A stretch of DNA of 43,275 nt, taken from Fibrobacterota bacterium (lineage in GTDB: Bacteria; Fibrobacterota; Fibrobacteria; UBA11236). The notes under the pieces were generated by a model, which saw only the letters and a list, made by a program, of their open reading frames with translations, was not told the origin of the DNA and made no database searches. Shown here piece after piece: positions 7,553 through 15,337 of this stretch (its first letter is position 1; every line of letters begins with the position of its first letter). The stretch is from NCBI GenBank assembly GCA_028287465.1, contig JAQBPO010000024.1, forward strand, positions 1 to 43,275, given 5' to 3'. The translations under genes and the position numbers were made by a program.

Positions 7553-8524
7553 TTGTTTAGACAATTTCTATATAATCTATACCTTCGGACCCTTTCCCTT
7601 CCTCTAGTTGGGGGGCTTATTATAATAGGGTGGAAGCGGAACACGATCCGGATCAATGCCCAGGTCTGCGGACTGTCCTATGGGTTGGGCTTCCGGATCC
7701 GGTTCTACCTGAATCTCGTCCATGACCTCCTTATCTTTTTCCATGGCCGCTATGGTTTGGCCATCCAGTCCCGCCCCAGGGATGCGACCAAGCTCCACCT
7801 ATTACGCGTCTCCCCCACCCACTTCCTCACCGCGCATTTCCATAACTGGGAACATATGGGCGCCTGGATGACCCGCCAAGGCATCTCCCTGCTCAGTGCC
7901 GCCCGGCCTCTGATGAACGGAAAAAGTCAGGCCCTATTGTCGAACCTCCGGACTCGTCTCGGCATGCGGATCGTGGACGAAGGGATTCCAAGGCGGGCTT
8001 TACGCCATCTGAAGCAAGGGGGATGCTTCGCATTACTTTGGGATCAGCGCGTTCCCGGGTCCGAAACCCGGGCCTCGTTTTTCGGGCGGACTTTGGATAT
8101 GGATCCACTCCCCCGCTTCCTTACCCGGCACTCCGGGGTTCCGGTCTTTTTCGGGGTCCTGCTCCCCGGGGGACGCTTCCGCTTAATCCAACTCGCGGAC
8201 CCGGAACGGGTCTCCAAGCGGAAGCCCGGGAACGACCCCGCTTTGGGCGCCGGTCGTCTCTCCTCTCATTCTTTAACCGACGCCGGATCAGGGTCCCCAG
8301 AACCCGCCCCTCAGGGAGCCATAGCTCCCACGGATCCCTACCGGAATCTGGGTCGGCGCTATCATCGGGTTCTGGAGCTTTTGGTCCGGGCGTTCCCGAC
8401 CTATTGGTATGGCCTTGCCCATAAGCGGTTTCTGGATGAGGTCACCTATAGTTCCCGAAGCCATGTTTCACGTGAAACATCCGGCCCATCTGAGGTTATG
8501 GTTTCACGTGAAACCAAGGTCTGA
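7553..8524 (+). CDS. LpxL/HtrB-like lysophospholipid (lipid A) acyltransferase
   Basis: 323 residues with TTG start; an in-frame stop lies three codons upstream, and no ATG occurs until about residue 102. The catalytic HX4E motif of the lauroyl/myristoyl acyltransferase family is present as HFHNWE (His95, Glu100). MRIVDEGIPRRALRHLKQGGCFALLWDQRV and FFGRTLDMDPLPRFLTRHSGVPVFF match the later family blocks. It probably adds a secondary acyl chain to lipid A at the inner membrane. A low-complexity insert (about 225-265) is unusual. The last 20 residues contain the pentapeptide VSRET twice, because two parS sites are embedded in the codons. It stands where dnaA would be expected next to rpmH. Confidence 0.82.
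   Translation: MFRQFLYNLYLRTLSLPLVGGLIIIGWKRNTIRINAQVCGLSYGLGFRIRFYLNLVHDLLIFFHGRYGLAIQSRPRDATKLHLLRVSPTHFLTAHFHNWEHMGAWMTRQGISLLSAARPLMNGKSQALLSNLRTRLGMRIVDEGIPRRALRHLKQGGCFALLWDQRVPGSETRASFFGRTLDMDPLPRFLTRHSGVPVFFGVLLPGGRFRLIQLADPERVSKRKPGNDPALGAGRLSSHSLTDAGSGSPEPAPQGAIAPTDPYRNLGRRYHRVLELLVRAFPTYWYGLAHKRFLDEVTYSSRSHVSRETSGPSEVMVSRETKV
8464..8479. promoter_or_regulatory. parS centromere site 1
   Basis: TGTTTCACGTGAAACA is a perfect 16-bp palindrome identical to the canonical bacterial chromosomal parS. It is bound by ParB, whose gene starts 1.6 kb downstream. It lies inside the acyltransferase coding region. Confidence 0.97.
8500..8515. promoter_or_regulatory. parS centromere site 2
   Basis: GGTTTCACGTGAAACC is a perfect 16-bp palindrome with the full TTTCACGTGAAA core; only the outermost bases differ from site 1. 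It is 36 bp from site 1 start to start, a multiple of three, so both sites read as VSRET in the acyltransferase frame. Confidence 0.93.
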
Positions 8525-8697
8525 GCCTAGACCTAGAGACTTGAGGAATCCCCGAATTCGAACGTTTCCAATGGAAGTCACTTTTGTATTTAGGATCGAC
8601 AGCCTTTGGCGATTTGGCAATCCTAAGAAAAAGCTTGCGGTGGCTGGAGCCGATAGTCATTGAAATCCAAAACTTTTATGATACATTTACTGACCCT

Positions 8698-9297
8698 ATG
8701 GAAAACCTTTTACAGGATCCGTCGAAATTCGACGACAAAACGCTCCAAAAGCTTAGGGAGGTTGAACACTTCCTTCGAAAATGGAATAAAAACATCAACC
8801 TGGTAAGCGAAAACGATGAGCCGACCGTCTGGGAACGGCATATCGTGGACTCGGTCCAATTGATGCCTTTTTTCAAAGAAGTGAACAAGCTGGCTGATAT
8901 GGGGAGCGGCGTCGGTTTGCCGGCGGTTCCCTTGGCCATCGCCTGCCCGGATATCGATGTCTTTGCCATCGAGCCGAAGCAGAAGCAATCCGCCCTTATG
9001 GCCGAGCTCATCCGGGAAATCCGGATCCCCAACCTGCATGTGCTGACCGAGCGGGTGGAAAAGGTATTCCTATCCCATATGGATGTGGTCTGTTGCCGCG
9101 CCTTCGGAGAGTTCACCCGGGATGCGCGCCTCGCCTATAAGATGCTGAAACCAGGCGGACTGTTCATGACCTTCAAGACCGCGGAAGAGACCAACCTTCC
9201 CCAGGGCTATGATAAGGTCGAGAACTTCGCCTACCACCTGCCGGGCAATCCCCGGAAATACTACGTGGTCATCGCGTATAAAACAGGAGAGATGTGA
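8698..9297 (+). CDS. rsmG: 16S rRNA (guanine-527-N7)-methyltransferase RsmG (GidB)
   Basis: 199 residues from ATG 8698, close to the 207 of E. coli. The AdoMet-binding loop is DMGSGVGLPAVPLAI (from residue 67, canonical DxGSGxGxPGxPLAI), preceded by NLVSENDEPTVWERHIVDS, a family block. It methylates G527 of 16S rRNA. A longer reading from TTG 8584 exists, but it adds residues without family support. The 170 bases between the acyltransferase and this start hold nothing I recognise. The stop overlaps the parA start (GTGA), continuing the rsmG-parA-parB order known in many bacteria; mnmG, the usual upstream partner, is absent. Confidence 0.93.
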   Translation: MENLLQDPSKFDDKTLQKLREVEHFLRKWNKNINLVSENDEPTVWERHIVDSVQLMPFFKEVNKLADMGSGVGLPAVPLAIACPDIDVFAIEPKQKQSALMAELIREIRIPNLHVLTERVEKVFLSHMDVVCCRAFGEFTRDARLAYKMLKPGGLFMTFKTAEETNLPQGYDKVENFAYHLPGNPRKYYVVIAYKTGEM

Positions 9298-10073
9298 GCC
9301 GAATCATTGCTGCCTGCAACCAAAAGGGTGGGGTAGGCAAAACCACGACTTGCGTAAATGCCTCGGCCGCCCTTGCGGCCATGGAGAAAAGGGTATTGCT
9401 GGTGGACATGGATCCCCAGGCCAATGCCACGCAGGGACTGGGATTCGATCCCAAGGAATTCGAAGAAGACATCAGCGACATCCTCACCCAGGCGGAAAAC
9501 GATGTCACCCGGGAACAGGTCCGCAAATATATCCGCCCGACAACCATGCCTTTCCTCGAAGTCCTCCCTTGTTCGCATTCGCTAGCCGGCCTGGAAGTAG
9601 GGCTCATCACCCAACCTCTGCGCGAGAGACGACTGACCCGCGTTCTAGAGGCCGTGCGCCAGGATTACGATTTCATCTTCATCGACTCCCCTCCGTCCCT
9701 GAGCATGCTGACCTTGAACGTGCTCACCGCCGCGGACACGGTCATGATCCCGATCCAATGCGAATACTACGCCTTGCAGGGTCTGGCCGAACTGCTCAAT
9801 ACAATCCGCTTGGTACAGCAGAATCTGAATCCGAAACTCTCCATCGAAGGCGCCTTGCTTACCATGTACGATAGCCGGTTGAACCTGTCCAAGCAGGTGG
9901 CCGAGGACGTGCAGAGCACCTTCTCCGAAAAAGTCTTCAAGACCATCATCCCGCGCAGCGTCAAGCTGAGCGAGGCGCCCTCCTTCGGCCAGCCCATCAT
10001 CCTATATGATGTCCTCAGCCTGGGCGCGACGCGGTATATGGAATTGGCAAAGGAGATCCTCCTGAATGACTAG
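9294..10073 (+). CDS. parA: Chromosome partitioning ATPase ParA (Soj)
   Basis: 259 residues with GTG start; AGGAGAG lies upstream and the rsmG stop overlaps. The deviant Walker A is KGGVGKTT (Lys11 signature Lys and Lys16), with VLLVDMDPQANAT and FIFIDSPPSLSMLTLNVL as the switch and Walker B regions. ParA binds DNA non-specifically as an ATP dimer and drives movement of ParB-parS complexes at the nucleoid. It overlaps parB by eight bases, so synthesis of the two is coupled. Confidence 0.96.
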   Translation: MSRIIAACNQKGGVGKTTTCVNASAALAAMEKRVLLVDMDPQANATQGLGFDPKEFEEDISDILTQAENDVTREQVRKYIRPTTMPFLEVLPCSHSLAGLEVGLITQPLRERRLTRVLEAVRQDYDFIFIDSPPSLSMLTLNVLTAADTVMIPIQCEYYALQGLAELLNTIRLVQQNLNPKLSIEGALLTMYDSRLNLSKQVAEDVQSTFSEKVFKTIIPRSVKLSEAPSFGQPIILYDVLSLGATRYMELAKEILLND

Positions 10074-10929
10074 GAAAGCGCTGGGCAAAGGCCTCGAAGC
10101 GATTTTCGGCAATTTGGGCCAGGAAGTGGTGCACCCCAAAACGGGATCCGCTACCCTAGAAATTGAAATTTCCAAAATAGCTCCAAATCCCTTCCAGCCC
10201 CGAACCGAGTTCGGCCCGGAAGAGCTCCGGGAGTTGGCGGATTCAATCCAGGAGAAGGGGCTGCTCCAGCCCATCCTGCTGCGGAAACACGGCGGCAATT
10301 TCCAGATCGTAGCGGGCGAGCGCCGCTTCCGCGCCATGCAGGTGCTGGGACGTACCACCATTCCCGCCCTGGTCCGGGACCAGTTGTCCGACCGGGATAT
10401 GATGGAAATGGCGCTCATCGAGAACATCCAGCGTGTGCAGCTGAATGCCATCGAAGAGGCCATTGCCTTCGAGCAATTGATCAATACATGCGGGATCACC
10501 CATGACGAGCTGGCGCAGAAACTGGGCAAGAGCCGTTCCGCCATCACCAATACCTTGCGGCTCCTAAAGCTGGACGATGACCTTAAGGCCATGATCAAGG
10601 AAGGCAAGCTGACCGCCGGCCATGGCCGCGCCCTGCTTCAGACCGATCCGAAGAAGCGCCAAAAGCTGGCCCAGAAGATTGTCGAGGATCACCTGAACGT
10701 GCGCCGGGCCGAAAAATCCGGCGGCCGCAAAGGGGATGGGCCCAAACCATTGAATCCCAATACCCAGGCATTCCTGGAAAAGCTCCGCTTCCTGGTGGGC
10801 ACCAAGGTCACCTTGAAGGGGAACGAAAACAAGGGTATCCTGGAGATCCATTACATGAACCGCCATGATCTCGAGGTCCTGGCGGACACGCTCGAAAAGG
10901 GCCAGGAAGCCAAGAGCGCGGCGGGCTGA
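10066..10929 (+). CDS. parB: Chromosome partitioning protein ParB (Spo0J)
   Basis: 287 residues, normal length. The N-terminal CTPase/nuclease-fold domain has NPFQPRTEFGPEELRELADSI and the GERRFRAM motif that binds CTP. It is followed by ENIQRVQLNAIEEAIAFEQL and the HTH region LAQKLGKSRSAITNTLRLLKL that recognises parS, then the C-terminal dimerisation domain. ParB loads at parS as a clamp and spreads. The two parS sites at 8464 and 8500 are its expected targets. Confidence 0.96.
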   Translation: MTRKALGKGLEAIFGNLGQEVVHPKTGSATLEIEISKIAPNPFQPRTEFGPEELRELADSIQEKGLLQPILLRKHGGNFQIVAGERRFRAMQVLGRTTIPALVRDQLSDRDMMEMALIENIQRVQLNAIEEAIAFEQLINTCGITHDELAQKLGKSRSAITNTLRLLKLDDDLKAMIKEGKLTAGHGRALLQTDPKKRQKLAQKIVEDHLNVRRAEKSGGRKGDGPKPLNPNTQAFLEKLRFLVGTKVTLKGNENKGILEIHYMNRHDLEVLADTLEKGQEAKSAAG

Positions 10930-10975
10930 AAGCCGGCCCCACCTTTCAGGACCCCGCCAGAGCGGCTCCGGTTCC

Positions 10976-11794
10976 ATGTCGAAGAAACGATACATCACCA
11001 TCCAAATCCTGCCGGACGATTCCAGCGATGCCTGGACCGTCAAGCTGCGCTATCGCTTCTTCGAATTCCTCTTCTACGCCGTCATCATCGCCCTCTTCGC
11101 CGTGGCCCTCGCGGCCGTGAAGATCACGGAGATCAACGGTAAGGTCCTAACCGCCGCGCACTTGGCCACCATCAACCGCGAGCTCATCGAGAAGCAGGAG
11201 AAGATGACCTTGCTGGAAAGCGAACTGGCCCAGATGGCCGAGCAGGAGCGCAAGATCCGCGGCATCGTCCAAACCTTCATCGCCGAACAGAGGGCCGACA
11301 CGGTCAAGGACGCGGACCGCGGGAGCCGCTTTTCCCAAGCGGACCTGGACAAATTCGTTTCCCAGGTTCGGGCCATCGAAACGCGCAAGCGGGGTCCCAC
11401 CCCCTTCCCATCCCGGGAGGAAATCCCCGATATCTGGCCCGTGGCCGGCATCATCAGCCAGAAATTCAACGCCGGCGCCTCCCCGGAAGCGCGTCATGAA
11501 GGAATCGACATCATCGCGGAAAGCAACGCCCTGGTCCTGAGCGCCGCCAAGGGAATCGTTATCCAGGCCGGGCAGGATCGGGACTTGGGCCGTTTCATCA
11601 AGATCGATCATAACCATGGCGTGCAGACCCTATACGCGCATCTGAGCCGCAGTTTCATCCAGGCCGGGGACCAGGTGGAAAAGGGGACCAGCATCGGGGC
11701 GGTGGGAAATACGGGAAACAGTTTCGGCCCGCATCTCCATTACGAGATCCTGGTCAAAGGCAAATCGGTCGACCCCGAGCAATACCTGAAATAA
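10976..11794 (+). CDS. M23 (LytM) family peptidoglycan endopeptidase, membrane anchored
   Basis: 272 residues. A single membrane helix (about 31-50) follows a short cytoplasmic N-terminus, then a Glu/Lys-rich coiled coil (about 62-100), then a LytM domain from about 150. The zinc and catalytic residues are present: HxxxD at His174/Asp178 (HEGID), His222 (YAHLS) and HxH at 253-255 (GPHLHYE). It should therefore be an active peptidase cutting peptide cross-links in the periplasm, not a degenerate activator. It lies 46 bases after parB and 26 bases before a bactofilin gene; paired LytM/bactofilin genes are known in cell-shape control, which is the likely role. Confidence 0.9.
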   Translation: MSKKRYITIQILPDDSSDAWTVKLRYRFFEFLFYAVIIALFAVALAAVKITEINGKVLTAAHLATINRELIEKQEKMTLLESELAQMAEQERKIRGIVQTFIAEQRADTVKDADRGSRFSQADLDKFVSQVRAIETRKRGPTPFPSREEIPDIWPVAGIISQKFNAGASPEARHEGIDIIAESNALVLSAAKGIVIQAGQDRDLGRFIKIDHNHGVQTLYAHLSRSFIQAGDQVEKGTSIGAVGNTGNSFGPHLHYEILVKGKSVDPEQYLK

Positions 11795-11820
11795 CGTTTG
11801 AATCGAAAAAGAGGAACCCC

Positions 11821-12165
11821 ATGTCCAAATCCGTAACACCTGCCATGACCTTTATCAGCGAGGGGACCAATATCCTGGGGGATATCAAGTCCGAGCACGA
11901 CCTGAGAATTGAGGGTTACCTAAAGGGAACTGTAGAGGTGGGGGGTATGCTGGTCCTCAGTCCGACGGGGAAGATCGAAGGCCAGGTCCATGCGCGTACG
12001 GCAACCATCGCGGGACAAATCATCGGGAACCTCAAAGGTCAGGATAAAATCGTCCTGGAAAGCACCTCCAGCCTGGTGGGGGATCTGCAAACCCGCGAAC
12101 TCGTGATCAATGAAGGAGCGGTTTTCCAGGGCAATTGCACCATGCATCGGGATGAAAAAAAGTAA
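11821..12165 (+). CDS. Bactofilin
   Basis: 114 residues with a clear Shine-Dalgarno (AGAGGA). The whole protein is one bactofilin domain (PF04519). Repeated beta-helix rungs such as IKSEHDLRIEGYLKGTVEVGG, GKIEGQVHARTATIAGQIIG and LVGDLQTRELVINEGAVFQG carry the typical alternating hydrophobic and glycine pattern. Bactofilins polymerise without nucleotide into membrane-associated filaments that localise cell-wall enzymes. Its position directly after an M23 peptidase suggests it scaffolds that enzyme; closeness to parAB recalls bactofilins that organise ParABS in Myxococcus. Confidence 0.93.
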   Translation: MSKSVTPAMTFISEGTNILGDIKSEHDLRIEGYLKGTVEVGGMLVLSPTGKIEGQVHARTATIAGQIIGNLKGQDKIVLESTSSLVGDLQTRELVINEGAVFQGNCTMHRDEKK

Positions 12166-12403
12166 GCCGGAAGCCGGGGAAGAAGAAGCCTCCACCTCCT
12201 GGCTCGCCTTCCTCAACCTCGGCTGGATCATCGTTTGCAACATGCTGCTCTTCGTGGGCGGCGGATTGTGGCTGGACCGCCATTTCCATACGGCACCGAT
12301 CCTATTAATTGCAGGGGTATTCCTCGGCTTCTTCGGCAGCGGGTATACCCTATATAGAGCCGTCAAAAAACTGGAACGCGACGAAAGCGCCAAGCCCCAG
12401 TAA
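12152..12403 (+). CDS. AtpZ/AtpI family small membrane protein
   Basis: 83 residues; starts inside the last codons of the bactofilin gene (14-base overlap). There are two membrane helices, about 16-40 (LAFLNLGWIIVCNMLLFVGGGLWLD) and 48-66 (PILLIAGVFLGFFGSGY), with the GLWLD...G signature of PF09527. Members sit at the head of F-type ATP synthase operons and assist assembly or Mg2+ supply. The overlap with the bactofilin gene puts it on a shared transcript with the shape genes upstream. Confidence 0.82.
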   Translation: MKKSKPEAGEEEASTSWLAFLNLGWIIVCNMLLFVGGGLWLDRHFHTAPILLIAGVFLGFFGSGYTLYRAVKKLERDESAKPQ

Positions 12404-12480
12404 CCAATCATTTATGCGCCGCGCGTGGAGTTGCCGCAACTCCGAAGCAAAGGCGCCATTAGGCCGTTCGGACCCGTTTT

Positions 12481-12969
12481 TTGGGCAAGGCCGCGGCCTT
12501 TAAAGATCAAGGGCGCTTAGCTATTATTCCCACGCGAAATAAACCTCCGGGAAAATCTTTTTCCGGGAAAACGGATTTCCTTTTCTTGTCCACCTACTCC
12601 AAAAAAATCGCGCTCGTCATGGTACTTTTGGCCGTGGCAGCCGCCTTGCTTTCCTTCCGCCTGGAAGGGTTTCCGCTCGCGTTCGCGACCGGAGCGGTGG
12701 TCTTCATGGCCCTGAACGCCTTGGCCGCGATCTACCCCCTCTACCGTTTCAAAGGCAAGAATACGAATCCCTTCAATGTCTACCTGATGGGCATGGTGGT
12801 CCGCATGGCCGTCATCGGCATGGTCCTGATCGGGATCATCCTGACAGCCGGCCTGAGCCAGTCCGCCCTGCTCTCCATCACCTTGACGGCGATGGTTTCC
12901 TTTATCGCCTACCTGGCCGTGGAAATCCACCATTTCCTACGCCATAACGCCAGCCTGATGAGCCATTGA
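12481..12969 (+). CDS. atpI: ATP synthase subunit I (AtpI) family protein, start uncertain
   Basis: Four hydrophobic segments follow a basic stretch: KKIALVMVLLAVAAALL, AFATGAVVFMALNALAAI, MGMVVRMAVIGMVLIGIIL and ALLSITLTAMVSFIAYLAVEI. This fits AtpI (PF03899), which helps c-ring assembly. The longest reading starts at TTG 12481 (162 residues), but TTG 12586 or ATG 12619 are as plausible because no start has a good ribosome site and residues 1-35 look non-family. The 180 bases before 12586 contain short hairpins (for example GGAGTTG/CAACTCC near 12427-12443). Its stop overlaps the atpB start by one base (TGATG). Confidence 0.7.
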   Translation: MGKAAAFKDQGRLAIIPTRNKPPGKSFSGKTDFLFLSTYSKKIALVMVLLAVAAALLSFRLEGFPLAFATGAVVFMALNALAAIYPLYRFKGKNTNPFNVYLMGMVVRMAVIGMVLIGIILTAGLSQSALLSITLTAMVSFIAYLAVEIHHFLRHNASLMSH

Positions 12970-13832
12970 TGCAGATAAAGAAAAGCCTCCTCGCCCCCTT
13001 CGCCCTGATCGCCTCGGCCTTTGGCGCCGGCCCGGTCCGCGCCGAGGAGAACCTGGGCGACTTCCTCACCCACCATATCTCCAACTCCTACGAGTGGCAT
13101 CCGGTCCCGGGCGTAACCCTGCACCTGCCCCATTGGATGGTGGGCGGCATCGACATGGGAATCTCCCAGCATGTGCTGATGATGTTCATCGCCGGCGGCC
13201 TGCTCATCCTGCTGTTCGCCATGGGCGGGCGCCGCAAGCGCAATGCCCCCACCGGCAGGCTCGGCCATGCCTTGGAGGCCCTGGTCATCTACATGCGCGA
13301 CGAGGTGGTGGAACCGAACCTGGGCAAGAAGGAAGCGCCCAAATGGCTGCCGTTCTTCCTGACCATGTTCTTCTTCTTCCTGGCCCTGAACCTGATCAGC
13401 CTTATCCCGGGTTTCTCGGCCGCCACCGGCAACGTGAACTTCACCGCCACCATGGCCCTGATGGTCTTCATCGTATATAACGTGGCGGGCATGGTCCACA
13501 ATGGACCCGGCCATTATATCGTCAACGTGGTCCCCAAGGGCGTCCCCCTCTTCGTGCTTCCCATCATCGCCCTGATCGAGTTCATGGGCCTGTTCACCAA
13601 GGCCGTCGCCTTGTGCATCCGTCTTTTCGCCAATATGACGGCGGGCCACATCCTGATCCTGTCCCTCACCGGCCTCATCATCGTCTTCAAGTCCTATTAC
13701 GTCGCCATCGGATTCCTGCCCATGACCCTGTTCATCTATCTGATCGAGGTTTTGGTGGCCTTCCTGCAGGCGTACATCTTCACTTTGCTTTCGGCCCTAT
13801 TCGTGGGAATGGCCATCCACCAGGAACATTGA
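12969..13832 (+). CDS. atpB: F-type ATP synthase subunit a
   Basis: 287 residues. A signal-peptide-like N-terminus (KKSLLAPFALIASAFGAGPVRAEE) precedes a periplasmic stretch and the multi-helix proton-channel domain. The essential arginine that faces the c-ring is Arg218 in FTKAVALCIRLFANMTAGH. The last helices (LIEVLVAFLQAYIFTLLSALFVG) are typical. N-terminal extensions with a cleavable-looking signal occur in subunit a of Bacteroidota and relatives. It forms the proton half-channels of Fo in the inner membrane. Confidence 0.96.
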   Translation: MQIKKSLLAPFALIASAFGAGPVRAEENLGDFLTHHISNSYEWHPVPGVTLHLPHWMVGGIDMGISQHVLMMFIAGGLLILLFAMGGRRKRNAPTGRLGHALEALVIYMRDEVVEPNLGKKEAPKWLPFFLTMFFFFLALNLISLIPGFSAATGNVNFTATMALMVFIVYNVAGMVHNGPGHYIVNVVPKGVPLFVLPIIALIEFMGLFTKAVALCIRLFANMTAGHILILSLTGLIIVFKSYYVAIGFLPMTLFIYLIEVLVAFLQAYIFTLLSALFVGMAIHQEH

Positions 13833-13858
13833 ACCCAACTAGAATCCACAAGGAGTAA

Positions 13859-14095
<237 letters not shown>

Positions 14096-14149
14096 TCTAT
14101 TGATCGGAACGGGACGGCATTTCGCCGCCCGCGTGGAGAGGAAAGAACA

Positions 14150-14761
14150 ATGAGCGCCGAACTGAACGGGCTGCAACTTGCACAGGCAGCGGAAACGCCA
14201 TCCGGCGAGACGCATGCCGAAGTCGGGCATAGCGAAGGCGGGCACGCCGAAGCGGGCGGCCTTCCGGCCTTCCTGCGTTTCGATCCCGGCGTCTGGTGCT
14301 GGACCGCGATCGTATTCGTCGTCCTATTGCTGATCCTGAAGAAAATGGCCTGGAAGCCGATCATCGCCTCCATCGATGAACGCGACAAGACCATCAAGGA
14401 CAGCCTGGATCAGGCCGCACGCATCCAGGAGGAATCCAAGCGCATCACCGAGGAGCAGAACAAGATCCTGACCGCGGCCCGGCACGAAGCCAACTCCATG
14501 ATGCAGTCCTCCAAGCAGGCCGCGGAAGAACTCCGCCGCAAACTCGAAGTGACCGCCCAGGAAGAGAAGGCCCGCATCATCGCCTCCGCCACCGCCGAGA
14601 TCGAGTCCTCCAAGCGCGCCGCCATGGCGGAGCTCAAGCGGACCACCGCGGATCTGTCCATCCGGATCGCCGAGAAGCTCATCCAGGCCAGCCTTGACGA
14701 TTCCAAGCAGCGCGCCCTGGTCGACCAACTCATCAACGAGGTCTCGGCTGCCAAGGCGTAA
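14150..14761 (+). CDS. atpF: F-type ATP synthase subunit b
   Basis: 203 residues. The N-terminal extension (about 1-42) is rich in His, Glu and Gly (THAEVGHSEGGHAEAGG) and should face the periplasm. A single membrane helix follows (WCWTAIVFVVLLLILKKMAW), then a long charged helix (about 75-200) forming the peripheral stalk dimer. The His-rich extension is longer than in E. coli (156 residues in total). A good GAGAGGAAAG ribosome site precedes the ATG. Confidence 0.93.
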   Translation: MSAELNGLQLAQAAETPSGETHAEVGHSEGGHAEAGGLPAFLRFDPGVWCWTAIVFVVLLLILKKMAWKPIIASIDERDKTIKDSLDQAARIQEESKRITEEQNKILTAARHEANSMMQSSKQAAEELRRKLEVTAQEEKARIIASATAEIESSKRAAMAELKRTTADLSIRIAEKLIQASLDDSKQRALVDQLINEVSAAKA

Positions 14762-14791
14762 GCCTTCGCACGCGACCGGAATCGATAAGGC

Positions 14792-15328
14792 ATGAAAAAG
14801 GAAAAAGCCGCCGTCATCTATGCCCGCATGCTCTTGCAGGCCGCGGAAGACAATAAGGCCTCGGACGCCGTTTCCGCGGACATGCACATCCTGGCGCAAA
14901 GCTTCCGCAATCTGCCGGCGCTCCATATGTTCCTGACCAATCCCGTGCGCCGGGCCGAAGAGAAGGCCAAGGTCATCGGATCGGTGGCGGCCAAGCTCGC
15001 GCCCCTCACCCAGAAGTTCCTCAAGCTGCTGGAGACCAAGAACCGTTTCGCCCTGCTCCGTCCCATCGCCGACGCGTACATCACCTTGGAAGAGGCCCGC
15101 AAGAACATCCTGCGCGCCACCGTGGTGAGCGCCAAACCCCTGGCCCCGGACCAACTCGACAAGTTGACCCGCGGCCTCGAAGTCAAGCGCCCGGGCAAGA
15201 CCTACATCCTCACCAACCAAATCGACGCGTCCCTTATCGCCGGATTCCGAATCGTCCAGGGCGACACCATCACGGACGCGAGCATCAAGCATAAACTCGA
15301 TCTGCTCCGGCAGAAATTAGCCGCATAG
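14792..15328 (+). CDS. atpH: F-type ATP synthase subunit delta
   Basis: 178 residues, normal length. An N-terminal helical domain (YARMLLQAAEDNKASDAVSADM) is followed by FLTNPVRRAEEKAKVI and a C-terminal region with VVSAKPLAPDQLDKLTRGLEV and IDASLIAGFRIVQGDTITDAS, matching the conserved C-terminal block of OSCP/delta. It links the F1 crown to the b-stalk. It ends ten bases before atpA. Confidence 0.94.
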   Translation: MKKEKAAVIYARMLLQAAEDNKASDAVSADMHILAQSFRNLPALHMFLTNPVRRAEEKAKVIGSVAAKLAPLTQKFLKLLETKNRFALLRPIADAYITLEEARKNILRATVVSAKPLAPDQLDKLTRGLEVKRPGKTYILTNQIDASLIAGFRIVQGDTITDASIKHKLDLLRQKLAA

Positions 15329-15337
15329 GAAATCAAC

